A DNA stretch of 23,932 nucleotides. Origin: a virus. Both the position numbers and the translations under genes were made by a program. The DNA is taken from positions 1-23,932 of IMG/VR virus record IMGVR_UViG_3300046459_000097, one strand, 5' to 3'. Each line of letters begins with the position of its first letter. Position 1 is the first letter of the stretch. Under the pieces are notes generated by a model. That model did not search any database. It saw only the letters and a program-made list of their open reading frames with translations, and was not told the origin of the DNA. Positions 1 to 8,347 of the stretch are shown here, in pieces.

Positions 1-123
1 GCGCGCATCGAAGATGGTGATGCCCCAGTTGGTGGCGCCGCCAGGATCACGGGGATCGTTGGTGTAGCCGCCTTCGTAGGTCAGCGTCTTGCTGATGCTC
101 GCCTCGCGGTTTAATGCTGTCAT
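1..123 (-). CDS. Endolysin, glycoside hydrolase family 108 (partial, C-terminus outside window)
   Basis: Only the first 41 codons are present; the gene runs off the left edge of the window. It starts with ATG at 123, four bases after the adaptor stop. Residues 16-35 (YEGGYTNDPRDPGGATNWGI) match the N-terminal signature of GH108 N-acetylmuramidases, in which the glutamate of the EGGY motif (E17 here) is the catalytic acid. Known members cleave the glycan backbone of peptidoglycan and serve phages as lysis enzymes. No signal peptide is visible, so export would need a holin, which would probably be encoded just outside the window. The family call rests on a short but very characteristic motif. 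Confidence 0.85.
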   Translation of the reverse strand, partial: MTALNREASISKTLTYEGGYTNDPRDPGGATNWGITIFDAR

Positions 124-127
124 TGGT

Positions 128-775
128 CTACCACCCGCCATCCGTGTCCAGTTGTAGCGCGGGGGCGATAACAGCGTCTGACGCCAGAGCGTCCGCGTCG
201 GCCATCTTCTGGAGGCTCGTGCCGATCTGCGTATAGGAGGCTTCCGCCTCTGCGCGGTTCTCGACGTCCTTCAGGTAGCTATAGGCCGCGGCGAGCGCGC
301 CATAGAGCACGAGGTCCCATGCGTCCGTGAGGGCCGCGTTGGTGTCACCATCGGCGTCCATGGTGTCGAACTTTGCGTAGTAGTAGATCAGGACCGTGGA
401 GCCAACGGCAGGCGTCGGGCCGAGGATCCAGTCGGGCCCCTGGCGCGTATAGACCCTCGGGGGCATTGCGGGCACCTGGGATGCCGTCACGACCTGAGTA
501 AGGGACGTCTTGCGCAACTGATATTCGAGGACGCCGTCAGCGTCGGTGTCGACCATGAGGGCGATAAGCTCTAGGAGATCCGGGGGGACCGCGAGCTTCG
601 TGAAGCCGTCAGGGATCGTGTAGAGGATCTGCTTCTCCATGAAGGGAACGCGAAGCTCCCTCTGGATCCGCATGATCGACTGGTTCAGGAAGAGGCCCAC
701 CAACGTGTCGGATTTGTTCACGACATTGTTGTTTAGCATCAGCTTGAACTGAGCCTTTAGTTCTCCGAGTGTCAC
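128..775 (-). CDS. Head-tail adaptor protein (SU10 adaptor-like)
   Basis: This 215-residue protein fits the small mostly helical adaptors that bind below the portal ring of short-tailed phages. It has an N-terminal helix (MTLGELKAQF), a region rich in proline and hydrophobic residues around 50-65, a YYYAKFDTM strand near 126-134, and a helical segment near 145-168 (DAWDLVLYGALAAAYSYLKD) typical of the SU10-type adaptor, where an LxYGAL-like motif precedes an aromatic helix. It lies downstream of portal, scaffold and capsid genes and directly before the endolysin, which agrees with a head-completion role. The call is by family resemblance and position; a generic head-completion protein is the main alternative. 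Confidence 0.72.
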   Translation of the reverse strand: MTLGELKAQFKLMLNNNVVNKSDTLVGLFLNQSIMRIQRELRVPFMEKQILYTIPDGFTKLAVPPDLLELIALMVDTDADGVLEYQLRKTSLTQVVTASQVPAMPPRVYTRQGPDWILGPTPAVGSTVLIYYYAKFDTMDADGDTNAALTDAWDLVLYGALAAAYSYLKDVENRAEAEASYTQIGTSLQKMADADALASDAVIAPALQLDTDGGW

Positions 776-788
776 GTTGGTGTACCTG

Positions 789-1115
789 TTAGATGGTCTT
801 GTTGGTCAGGATGAAGTCGTCGAGGGCGTACCGCTGGAGCATCTTCAGCGTCTCCCGAACGGGTGCTGTCATAACGTCGAAGCCGTAGCGCCTAAGAAGC
901 TCGTCGACCACCTCAACCGGAATGGATGCGACGTGGTAGAAGTCACCAGCCTTTTGGTTCGCGCTGTCGACCTTCTGCTTGCGGATCTCGGACAACCAAT
1001 CGTCGTCGATTTCCTGCTCGCGCTTGATGATCAGATCACCGGTCGTGCGGTCCTCGTCGAATGAGACGAGCGTGTCGAGGACTTGCGGTTCCTCGTGGAA
1101 AGTTTCTGCAGACAT
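789..1115 (-). CDS. Conserved small structural-module protein, function unknown
   Basis: This 108-residue acidic protein lies between the capsid gene's terminator and the adaptor. The C-terminal half (DFYHVASIPVEVVDELLRRYGFDV around residues 58-81) resembles a short conserved motif seen in phage proteins encoded just after the major capsid gene, where a 'VASIP..VV..LL..G.D' pattern recurs. I do not recognise a named domain. It starts at ATG 1115 with only a weak GAGAA upstream. Position suggests a head or neck component, or an assembly factor made in lower amounts than the capsid because a terminator lies just upstream. Confidence 0.6.
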   Translation of the reverse strand: MSAETFHEEPQVLDTLVSFDEDRTTGDLIIKREQEIDDDWLSEIRKQKVDSANQKAGDFYHVASIPVEVVDELLRRYGFDVMTAPVRETLKMLQRYALDDFILTNKTI

Positions 1116-1127
1116 AAATTCTCAATG

Positions 1128-1171
1128 AAAAAAAGGGGCTCCAAATCCCCATACGGAAGAGATGGAGCCCC
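1128..1171 (-). terminator. Rho-independent terminator after the capsid gene
   Basis: Read on the minus strand, a perfect 9-base stem GGGGCTCCA/TGGAGCCCC (arms 1163-1171 and 1135-1143) is followed at once by seven T (1128-1134). It begins eight bases past the capsid stop codon. This is a textbook intrinsic terminator and should end, or strongly attenuate, late transcription after the major capsid gene, so the three genes beyond it need read-through or their own promoter. Confidence 0.93.
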
Positions 1172-1178
1172 AATTCAA

Positions 1179-2081
1179 TTAGAAGCCCGAAGCGGCTTCG
1201 ATGACCGCGGCCGACGCGAAGAAGTTCTTATGCTTGAGCGAGAACTCGCCCAGAAGCATCGCCTTCGTGCTGTCGCCGGTCTTCGCCAACTCCTTGCGCT
1301 CCCAGGGGCGCAGGGTGACGTTCGTCCACATATCCGGGTCGTAGATGAGCGTGTTCTTGGCCTTGAGCCAGCGGTTGATCTCGACCTTCTGCTCACCGAA
1401 CGGCGAGACATACAGGTTGACGACGTTCACGATCTTCTTCGCGTCCGAACCAGTGATGGTGCGGTAACGACCAGCCGCCGCAGCGAAGGCCGAGAGCACA
1501 ACCGAGTTCGACGGGGTGACCATGATGCGGGTCGGCTCAGCGCCGGCCACGAACGCGCTCTGCAGCGCGGTGACGAGGAACGCCTCGCTCAGCGGGGTCG
1601 CGGCGCCGCCCGTGTAGGTCACGGTCGTGCTGTCGAGCTGCTGCTGGAACGACGCCATGGTGGAGGCAACCGAGCTGGAGCCCGCGGCCTTGACCTGGGC
1701 GTTGCCGATCAGCGCAATCTCACGGTCACGCTTGATCGCAGCCGAGGACTTGGCCATCTGGTAGGCCATCTCGCGCTTGCGACCGTAGGTCGACACGATG
1801 TCCGCACGGTCGGAGACCTGCACGGCTTCGGTGAAGATCTGCGTGTAGTTGTTGCGCATGACGGTCGGCACAACGGTGATGAAGGACGCGTCCGCGCCTT
1901 CGACCGCGGCGTTGGTCGCCGGGGCGCGCAGGCTGTCTTCCTGCCACTGGAACAGCGGCTGGGTAACCTTCTCGTTGCCGATACCATTTTGGAACGGGGT
2001 CTTGCGCGGGGAGAGGTTGGTGATGACATCGGAGACCTGCTCCTTGATGCCAACCATCTGGTAGGTCTGGTAGTTCGCCAT
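1179..2081 (-). CDS. Major capsid protein (SU10-type)
   Basis: At 300 residues this fits the SU10 major capsid family (HK97-fold). The N-terminus MANYQTYQMVGIKEQVSDVI, then SPRKTPFQ near 24-31, FQWQEDSL near 44-51, and NAAVEGADA near 57-65 are the signature of this family. A later NYTQIF motif and the EIALIG segment follow in the expected order. It forms the icosahedral shell around the scaffold. It follows the scaffold gene by 31 bases and is closed by a strong terminator, which would favour high expression from the upstream late transcript. Family and role are secure; I see no truncation or frameshift. Confidence 0.93.
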   Translation of the reverse strand: MANYQTYQMVGIKEQVSDVITNLSPRKTPFQNGIGNEKVTQPLFQWQEDSLRAPATNAAVEGADASFITVVPTVMRNNYTQIFTEAVQVSDRADIVSTYGRKREMAYQMAKSSAAIKRDREIALIGNAQVKAAGSSSVASTMASFQQQLDSTTVTYTGGAATPLSEAFLVTALQSAFVAGAEPTRIMVTPSNSVVLSAFAAAAGRYRTITGSDAKKIVNVVNLYVSPFGEQKVEINRWLKAKNTLIYDPDMWTNVTLRPWERKELAKTGDSTKAMLLGEFSLKHKNFFASAAVIEAASGF

Positions 2082-2112
2082 TTAGAAAATGTCTTCTTTG
2101 AAAAGGGTGGTC

Positions 2113-3171
2113 TTAGTCGTCGCCACTGAACATGGCTTCGAATGCGTTGATCGCGTCGTCCTGCGAGCCGGACTTCATGGCCTTGGTGGTGGCCTGCTTG
2201 ACAGTCACGGTCTTCGCGCTGGAGCGCGCGGCGGGTGCAGACGCAGAGTTCTTCACAATCTTCGTCGGGGTCTTGTTGACCTTGGTGGTCACGACCTTCT
2301 TCGAACCACGCGCAAACTGCATGGCCATGTGGAGAACCTTAAAGGCGCCGGGGTCGGTAAGGTTGTTCACCAGCTCCTTGTCGAGACCGATCTCATCGGC
2401 CGCGAAGGTGCGGATGTCGTTGTACAGAGCCTCGGTCCAGCCCTTGATGTGGTGCTTGCTCTCGGGCGTGTTGATCGCCTTGAGGCACTCACGCGCGGAT
2501 TCGGCGCGGGCCTTCAGCTGATCAGCCGAGACCTTCTGCATAAACCCGTCGAGTTCGTTCTTCAGGAACGTCTCGTCTTCCAGCGCCTTCTGAGCTTCGG
2601 CCTGGAGGGCCTGGAGCTGGTCGGCGGGGACAGACGCGTCTTTCATCAACTGCGTCCACGGCAGCTCGCGATACTGGTTCGCGCGCTCGGTCGCTCGCTT
2701 CAGCATGACGTCGTAGGCAGCGATGTTCTTCGCTTGATCTGCCTCGACTGCCTTGCGGACTTCGGCGACTTCCTGGGACTTGCGTGTAAGAGAAGCCTCT
2801 TGGCCGTAGAGACGCTTCAGGTCGGAGACTTTAACCTCGTGCTCGTCGTCGCCGATCTTGACCTTGACGTACGTTTCGTCACTGTCGTCGGCGTACTTCT
2901 TAGCCTTGGTGTCGTCGTCCTTCTTGTCGTCGTCTTGGCCTTCCTCCTCGTCGCCTTCCTCCGCGTCGTCGTCTGGAGTTTCCTCGGACGCCTCTTCGTC
3001 GTCAGCTTCGGGCTGGTTGGTCTCTTCGTCTTCGACCTTTTCAGATGGCTCGTTCTGAGCGTCCTCATCCTCTTCAGGATCGGTCATAAATGCGTTGAGG
3101 ATGTCCTCATTGGAGTTGAGGCCATCGGGGTATTCGTTAGTCAGAGCATCGCCCGAAAGGGTGGATGGCAT
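2113..3171 (-). CDS. Capsid scaffolding protein
   Basis: This 352-residue protein begins with a very acidic, low-complexity stretch (about residues 31-98, mostly D and E), followed by a short beta-like module (YVKVKIGDDEHEVKVSDL, 101-118) and then long charged helices with no aromatic core, which would form coiled coils. The C-terminus is lysine-rich and basic (about 275-330) and ends in an FEAMFSGDD tail. Scaffolds of HK97-fold phages use a basic helical C-terminus to contact capsid subunits and an acidic helical body for multimerisation. It sits immediately upstream of the capsid gene, the usual place. The start lies two bases past the preceding stop. Confidence 0.85.
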   Translation of the reverse strand: MPSTLSGDALTNEYPDGLNSNEDILNAFMTDPEEDEDAQNEPSEKVEDEETNQPEADDEEASEETPDDDAEEGDEEEGQDDDKKDDDTKAKKYADDSDETYVKVKIGDDEHEVKVSDLKRLYGQEASLTRKSQEVAEVRKAVEADQAKNIAAYDVMLKRATERANQYRELPWTQLMKDASVPADQLQALQAEAQKALEDETFLKNELDGFMQKVSADQLKARAESARECLKAINTPESKHHIKGWTEALYNDIRTFAADEIGLDKELVNNLTDPGAFKVLHMAMQFARGSKKVVTTKVNKTPTKIVKNSASAPAARSSAKTVTVKQATTKAMKSGSQDDAINAFEAMFSGDD

Positions 3172-3173
3172 GG

Positions 3174-3488
3174 TCAGTTCTGTCCGTCATAAATGTCGTG
3201 CACACTCGGATCATCAAACGGATCTGGAGCGGCGACTGCGGGTGTGTTGTCTTGGTGTTGGGGGAGTGCGTCGAAGGCTTCGGCAAATTTCTCTGCCAGC
3301 ACCCTGAACTCCTGAAAGCCCTGGTACGCCGCGTAGAGGTACTCTCGACGCTTCGTCTCGTGGGGCTGCGTGCGCATCAGATCGGATGCACACTGCTGCT
3401 CGTGCAGATGCACCAGCGCGTGGAAGGCCTCGGCCCCGAGGAGTTCTTTGCAGAACCCCCCGAGAGCGAGGATCGTGTCGTCGTTCAT
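3174..3488 (-). CDS. Small helical protein between portal and scaffold, unknown function
   Basis: This 104-residue protein is predicted mostly helical and has a conserved-looking segment RTQPHETKRREYLYAAYQGF (39-58) with a PHE..RR.YLY..Y pattern, seen in small phage proteins encoded between portal and scaffold in SU10-like genomes. The C-terminal 25 residues are proline- and aspartate-rich and probably flexible. Its ATG overlaps the stop of the 56-residue gene upstream (ATGA), so translation is probably coupled. I infer a head-assembly accessory role from position only. Confidence 0.6.
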   Translation of the reverse strand: MNDDTILALGGFCKELLGAEAFHALVHLHEQQCASDLMRTQPHETKRREYLYAAYQGFQEFRVLAEKFAEAFDALPQHQDNTPAVAAPDPFDDPSVHDIYDGQN

Positions 3489-3655
3489 TGCCGACTACGG
3501 CGCCAGCCGTTGTAGGCATCCCACACGCTGCCATCGTCAAACTTGATGGCGTGTACGCGGATACCCTCAGGGCCATTGTGTTCGTGGCAAGGGAATGTGA
3601 GCCACACACCGCCCTCAGAGAGGGTCACGTGAGTTGCTTTCGGTTTGTCTGTCAT
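3485..3655 (-). CDS. 56-residue hypothetical protein, linked by overlaps on both sides
   Basis: A short gene whose ATG overlaps the stop of the upstream 211-residue gene (ATGA at 3655) and whose TGA overlaps the start of the next gene (3488). It encodes MTDKPKATHVTLSEGGVWLT and ends with NGWRRSRQ; alternating hydrophobic residues (GVWLTFPC, RVHAIKFDDGSVW) suggest a tiny beta-sheet protein. No known domain. Perfect ATGA coupling on both sides is the main evidence that it is translated. Confidence 0.6.
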   Translation of the reverse strand: MTDKPKATHVTLSEGGVWLTFPCHEHNGPEGIRVHAIKFDDGSVWDAYNGWRRSRQ

Positions 3656-4287
3656 GCCTTGTTGTGCAGATACGCCATCATCTTGGAGATGAGGTCGGGC
3701 CCGCGGACACTTGAGGCGCCGCTAGGGTCGATCAGTTCTCCGGTGGAAGGATCGCGCATCGACATCGCGTTGCGCATGAAGAACGAGGTGTCAGGAGCGC
3801 CAGCTCCGCTGCCCGGCTGGGCCTGCGGGGCCTCCGCGGGGCGAGCCTGCGGCATGGGCACTGGGGCGGCTTGTGGAGCCGCGGGTGCCGGAGCAGGTGT
3901 CTGCGGAGGAGCCGCCTGGGCACCGGGGAACATCTTGGTCATGTCACCGGTGGCCCACCAGGGTAGCTGCGGGTTCGGCACGGCGGGCTTTAGCTCGGCC
4001 TGCTTGTCCGCTTGCTCCTTGAACTTCTGCCACTCGGGTTCGAGCGCAGAGGGAGCCTGTGCAGCGGTAGGCATCATCATGGCGGCCGGCGAGGCACCAG
4101 CGTTGCTCATGAGAGACGTTGCGGTCCTGCCCAGCGTCGGCAGGGCGCGAATGGCCCCGCTGGCTGCGAGCCCTGGCGCCCCCATGACCAGCGTACTGGC
4201 CGTGAGGGGGCCTGGTGTGTGCTCGTGGACGGTCTCACGGATGCGCCGAAGCGTATCCGCGACCTTGTTGTAGTCGAACGTGGGCAT
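3652..4287 (-). CDS. Proline/alanine-rich structural-module protein, unknown function
   Basis: This 211-residue protein starts immediately after the portal stop (TAAATG). It has a basic helix at 5-20, a small hydrophobic alanine/glycine-rich region (about 30-60), a proline-alanine-glutamine-rich linker (about 123-164), and a C-terminal short module around 168-190 with SFFMRNAMSMRDPSTGELID, which reads as a conserved docking or membrane-contact motif. The layout resembles minor virion proteins. It has no enzymatic motif. Placement between portal and scaffold suggests a head-internal or portal-associated component. Confidence 0.55.
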   Translation of the reverse strand: MPTFDYNKVADTLRRIRETVHEHTPGPLTASTLVMGAPGLAASGAIRALPTLGRTATSLMSNAGASPAAMMMPTAAQAPSALEPEWQKFKEQADKQAELKPAVPNPQLPWWATGDMTKMFPGAQAAPPQTPAPAPAAPQAAPVPMPQARPAEAPQAQPGSGAGAPDTSFFMRNAMSMRDPSTGELIDPSGASSVRGPDLISKMMAYLHNKA

Positions 4288-6351
4288 TTACGCTCCTGGC
4301 GAGGCTTTAGGCTGTGCAGCCTTAGCCGCGGCATTGAGTTCAGCCGTGCGCTCCTGCGCCGCAATCTTCTCCCGCTCGACGTCGAGCTGCTCCTCACCCA
4401 GTTGGATGCGGGCGGCAGTATCGGCGTCCTGGCGGTCGTTGGTGCGGTCGGTGTTGAGAGCGTCGAGGTGCAGTTTGGCGCCCGACTGCTCCATCTTGGA
4501 CTGGGTGGCAGCGAAGAGGCGATTGTCTGCAGCCTGCTTGACGTTGACGGAGGCCATGGCCGCGTCTGCCGTCTTCTCCTTGATGTCCAGCTCGCGAACC
4601 TTGAGAGGATCGGGCTGCGGAGCAGGCGCGTTGGGATCGAGGTAAGCCGCGAACCGGTTGAAGCCCTTGAGCTTGCCGATGTCGTGCAGCATCTCGTAGC
4701 GCTGCTTCTGGCCGAACATGTTGCCCAGGCCGGGATCTTGCGCCATCTCTTTGTAGCCCATGGCCAGCTCGTTGGCCGCAACGTCCTTGTCGCCGTAGCC
4801 CAGGTGCTGGGAGACGGTGCAGGTCGTGCGTTCGGTCCAGGCTTCTGCGTCGACCTGCAGAGGAGCACCCGCGACTTCGATGACGCGCTTGTCCTTGTAG
4901 ATGATGCCGAGACGGACCACCTCAAGCATGAGGGGCACGAGGAAGTTGTAGGCGAAGTTGCGCGCCATGATCTTCGCGCGCTGGCCCGAAGCCTTCATCA
5001 TGTTGTCCACAAGACCCTTGGAGTTCTGGGTCGAGATGGCGTCCTTGTTGAGGCCCTGGCTGAGCGCAGAGATACCCGTGGACTTCTCGTTGTTCGCGGT
5101 GAGTTCACCGAGGACTTGGAAGACGTACGGGTTCAGCGGGTTCTGTACGAACGGCGCGACGCTATCCGGCCGGCGAACGTTCACGATGCCGCCGAGGCGG
5201 TTGTCGAGAAGCTCGCGCGGGTTCATCAGTCCACCATTGACCACAGCGTAACGCGGGTTGGTGGTGATGGCCGTGTGGTCGAGCACACCGCGGTAGAGCA
5301 CGGTGCGGGCGTTCTGCGTGTGGATCACGCGGGCCGCGAAGTTGTGGCCGTAGAAGACGTGGGGCAAAGGAAGCGGCACGTAGGCCAAGAAGGGGGCCTT
5401 GTCGACCTCCTGGGGATCCTCAAGGATCTTCCCGCCTGCGTGCAGGATCTTGTAGAGACGAGCGCCCTTGGAGCTGTCGATCTCCATACGCACGTAGCTC
5501 TCGTACAGGACGATGAACTCTTGCGACTTGTCGATGGCTTCGTTGTCGGCGTCGTTGCTGTGCGTCGGGTTGTTACGCGCGAGAACCTCGGGGCTGAACT
5601 GCAGCTCCCTGGCTTCGTCGGCCGGCAGGCTGTCGACCAGGGACTTCTTGATGCCCATCTCGATCAGCTCGGCGCGCGTCTTCGGCGTGCGGTGGCCGCA
5701 GTATTTGGCGTCGAGGATGCAAGTGGCCAGCGGTTCGATCAGGAACTCTTCGGGAGCAATCGGATCGATGCAGGTCTTGCTGACGTCCTTCTTGCGCGAG
5801 AGGGTGCCTGAGAAGGTTCCGGTAGCCGGGTCGAGGTCGGCGTCGAAGGTGTCAACGTCGTCCTGGGACGCGAGGGCGTGGGCGTCCTCATACGAGATGG
5901 GCCCGAAGGTCTCCTCGCTGAATGTGTGCTTCTTTTCCCAGTACACCTTCGCGACGCCGGCGCGGGCCGTAAGGCCGTCGTACAGGACGCTGCTGAAGAT
6001 ATTGTAGCCAGGGTTGGCGCGGAAGATGACGTAGGACGCGTACTCGGTTGCGACCCGACACAGCTCTGCGTTCATGTCCTGATCAGGATCGAACTGCGCG
6101 ATGTGGTCGCCGCCTGCGAACACCTCCAGCAACTGTGATCGCTGCATCTCCACGCTGTCGTAGACGTCGGAGGAGACGTAGGAGCTTGAGCCCTCGCTGG
6201 TGCGCTTGGGTAGATCGCCGTTGATGTAGCGGGTGACGCGTTCGCGTTCTTTGGCGAGGCGACTGTCGAACCAGCTAACGCTGTTGGTCGCTTTAGGCTC
6301 GACCTTCGCGAGGATTTCCTCGTGGGTAAGTATAGCTGGCTTCTTCGCCAT
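4288..6351 (-). CDS. Portal protein (P22/SU10-type)
   Basis: At 687 residues this has the length of P22-like portals. The N-terminal part has the family pattern: SSYVSSDVYDSVEMQRSQLL (56-75) followed by EVFAGGDHIAQFDPDQDMNA, then the ATEYASYVIFRANPGYNIF helix-loop (101-119), and YDGLTARAGVAKVYW (124-138). The C-terminal 80 or so residues form a long charged helix rich in A, Q, E and K, which would be the barrel that reaches into the capsid. The dodecamer would sit at the unique vertex and be the docking site for terminase, scaffold and adaptor. The start is six bases after the terminase stop, with TAAGGA as ribosome site. Identification is secure. Confidence 0.92.
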   Translation of the reverse strand: MAKKPAILTHEEILAKVEPKATNSVSWFDSRLAKERERVTRYINGDLPKRTSEGSSSYVSSDVYDSVEMQRSQLLEVFAGGDHIAQFDPDQDMNAELCRVATEYASYVIFRANPGYNIFSSVLYDGLTARAGVAKVYWEKKHTFSEETFGPISYEDAHALASQDDVDTFDADLDPATGTFSGTLSRKKDVSKTCIDPIAPEEFLIEPLATCILDAKYCGHRTPKTRAELIEMGIKKSLVDSLPADEARELQFSPEVLARNNPTHSNDADNEAIDKSQEFIVLYESYVRMEIDSSKGARLYKILHAGGKILEDPQEVDKAPFLAYVPLPLPHVFYGHNFAARVIHTQNARTVLYRGVLDHTAITTNPRYAVVNGGLMNPRELLDNRLGGIVNVRRPDSVAPFVQNPLNPYVFQVLGELTANNEKSTGISALSQGLNKDAISTQNSKGLVDNMMKASGQRAKIMARNFAYNFLVPLMLEVVRLGIIYKDKRVIEVAGAPLQVDAEAWTERTTCTVSQHLGYGDKDVAANELAMGYKEMAQDPGLGNMFGQKQRYEMLHDIGKLKGFNRFAAYLDPNAPAPQPDPLKVRELDIKEKTADAAMASVNVKQAADNRLFAATQSKMEQSGAKLHLDALNTDRTNDRQDADTAARIQLGEEQLDVEREKIAAQERTAELNAAAKAAQPKASPGA

Positions 6352-6357
6352 GGGTCC

Positions 6358-8019
6358 TTAGATTGCTTCGGTGTAAAAGTCGTCTGTGACGGAGACGGGC
6401 GTCCACACGCCTTCATGGGCGTAGTTCGCAATGGCCAGCGACATCACGCAGTCGTCGTGCATGTTGCCATCGGCTTCCATCTTGCCGGCCTCGGTGACGA
6501 CGAAGGTCATCATTTCCTTCAACGTGGTCTCGTCGTTGATCTCGATTTCGCGTGTGCGATCCGAGGCGCGGAGACCGTCGATGATGAGGGGCTTGGTGGC
6601 TTCGCTCGTGAAGAACCCGAGCTTGATCGTGTCCTTGCCGGCCTCAAGCGTACCTTCGGCGACGTCCGTGTAGAGATACGGGTAGTCGGCATCGCGGAGA
6701 GCGACGCAGGTCACAAGGCCGTGGTTGTTGCGCTCGGGCGCGACAAGCGCGCTATTGTAGTGATAGCCGAGGGCGATGAGTATCTTCGCGAACACGTCGG
6801 GGTGACAGATGCCACGCCACACTGCGACCTGCCGTTTCTGGCTGTCGAGTATCTGCGCGACCGAGGGGTCACCGTCTTTGCGACCGCCGCCCTTCTGCTG
6901 TCCCTTCACACCCATGCCAACGTCGGCGCCGATCACATAGGTCTCGGCGGGGTCGACTGGATAGAACACCTTAAGCTCGCCCCTCGGGTCTTCTCTGAGG
7001 ATGCGCAGCGGGAGTTCACGTCCGGTCTTCTCGTCGTAGACGGCCTCGACAGCCATCAAGGTGACGGGCTGCTTGCGGTCGGGACTGCGGAGACGTTCGT
7101 GGATGTAGTCGAGATTGAACACGGGTCGGCCCGTCGAGAGGAAGGCCTCCTCGGGACACGCGGGGTATTCCTGCTTGAACAGGTCGAGGCCGTTCGTCGC
7201 GATCTCCTGGCGGCGCCAGAAGAGCTGGTCGTTGTCGACGAGGCCCTTGTCGAAGTAGAGCTTGATCAGCTCCTCTTCCTCGGGGGTTCGCTGGAAATTA
7301 GCTGGAGCGGGAGTGCGATACTCTTGGCTCTCAAACCACGCGGAGAAGAACGGCCAATAGCCGCTGGATCCGTCTTCGGCAGCGATCCACATCTCGTGGA
7401 AGATGCCGGTCATGCCGTTCGCGGTGCTCTCCAGGAACACTGCGGTGCCTTTGGTCTTCGGCACGGCCTTCACGAGACCGTTGAAGTTGGCGTTAGCGAA
7501 TGCTGTGGGCCAGAACGCGACCTCGGAGAGGTGGGCCACGGTGAGCGTCTCGCCACGCGCAACACCACGACCACCTGCGGTCGCGACGCGGAGCGCGCTA
7601 TCGATCTTGTCGAACACCAGCTCGGTACGTGAGCTGTACTTGGTGTGCGGCTTAACGATTTCGGGGACGTTCTCGTGGATACGGCTGTACATGTCGAACA
7701 GCGTCTGCGTGCTCAGGCCCTCATGGGCCATGACGAGGCCCTTGGAGGCCTTGCGCTGCGATAGTCGGAAGTATTGCCAAGCGGAGATGACCGTTGATAG
7801 GCCCTGCTGCCGCGCCTTGAGGACTACAAAGCGCACATACCCGACGACCTCTTCCATGCGGATGATGTCTTGGGCGAAGCGTTTCTGCACGGGGTTCAGG
7901 ACGAGGGGGACAATCTCTTGATCCTTCGTCCTGATCTTTACGCAGTGCTTGCAGTAGAATTCAAAGTCTTCGTAGAGCCGCTTCCGCGCCGCCTTTTGGG
8001 ATGCGGTTAGTTCATTCAT
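6358..8019 (-). CDS. terL: Terminase large subunit (packaging ATPase and nuclease)
   Basis: This 553-residue protein has both expected domains. The ATPase half shows a Walker A-like KARQQGLST (68-76), a Walker B region VAHLSEVAF (161-169) with E166 as likely catalytic base, and the coupling motif STANG (198-202). The nuclease half shows the RNase H-fold acidic residues: D366 in GADVGMG, E429 in APERNN, and D522/D523 in MHDD near the C-terminus. It cuts concatemeric DNA and pumps it through the portal encoded next. The start at 8019 lies inside the end of the HNH gene (8-base overlap), so its translation is probably coupled. No defect is visible. Confidence 0.93.
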   Translation of the reverse strand: MNELTASQKAARKRLYEDFEFYCKHCVKIRTKDQEIVPLVLNPVQKRFAQDIIRMEEVVGYVRFVVLKARQQGLSTVISAWQYFRLSQRKASKGLVMAHEGLSTQTLFDMYSRIHENVPEIVKPHTKYSSRTELVFDKIDSALRVATAGGRGVARGETLTVAHLSEVAFWPTAFANANFNGLVKAVPKTKGTAVFLESTANGMTGIFHEMWIAAEDGSSGYWPFFSAWFESQEYRTPAPANFQRTPEEEELIKLYFDKGLVDNDQLFWRRQEIATNGLDLFKQEYPACPEEAFLSTGRPVFNLDYIHERLRSPDRKQPVTLMAVEAVYDEKTGRELPLRILREDPRGELKVFYPVDPAETYVIGADVGMGVKGQQKGGGRKDGDPSVAQILDSQKRQVAVWRGICHPDVFAKILIALGYHYNSALVAPERNNHGLVTCVALRDADYPYLYTDVAEGTLEAGKDTIKLGFFTSEATKPLIIDGLRASDRTREIEINDETTLKEMMTFVVTEAGKMEADGNMHDDCVMSLAIANYAHEGVWTPVSVTDDFYTEAI

Positions 8020-8347
8020 TCAAATACTCGATGGCGCTTCTAAGGAATTGAGTGTTGTCCTTGAAGCGCCCAAGGCCTGTGTTGCAGTTGCTGCACAGAA
8101 GCCCGCGCACCCTGCCGGTGGCGTGGCAGTGGTCTACAGCGAAGCGTCCGCCACGCGGAGCGGCTGGATTATCAGAGTGGCAAATCGCACACTTGAAGTC
8201 CTGCTTGGCAAGCATGGCGTCGTACTGAGCACTGGTGATCCCAAACTTACGCTGCAGCGTTTTGTTACGCTGAGCTTCTTTGTTGGCAGGATCGGCAAAG
8301 TACGCTTTGTTGTAGGCGCGCTGGTGCTCTGGGCTCTTATGACCCAT
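8012..8347 (-). CDS. HNH nuclease of the recombination endonuclease VII family
   Basis: The 111-residue protein has the endonuclease VII fold signature: CAIC (C53, C56), VDHCHATGRVRGLLC (71-85) with the likely catalytic D72-H73, and CSNCN (C85, C88), so four cysteines for one zinc, followed by the usual GLGRFKDN and a terminal helix ending in AIEYL. T4 endonuclease VII resolves branched DNA before packaging; smaller relatives occur as free-standing HNH genes. It overlaps the putative small terminase gene by 11 bases and the large terminase gene by 8. The N-terminal 50 residues are basic and probably bind DNA. A packaging-linked or a homing role are both possible. Confidence 0.88.
   Translation of the reverse strand: MGHKSPEHQRAYNKAYFADPANKEAQRNKTLQRKFGITSAQYDAMLAKQDFKCAICHSDNPAAPRGGRFAVDHCHATGRVRGLLCSNCNTGLGRFKDNTQFLRSAIEYLNE

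Noticed and set aside
1083-3192. Two long plus-strand frames opposite capsid and scaffold
   Set aside because: Antisense shadows of well-identified genes with repetitive composition (mainly V, L, R, D).
4012-5811. Long open frame of about 600 codons on the plus strand
   Set aside because: It lies opposite the portal gene, which has clear family motifs; GC-rich codon use leaves the opposite strand open. No ribosome site or domain.
6322-7632. Open frame of 436 codons on the plus strand
   Set aside because: It is antisense to the large terminase gene and has no recognisable domain.
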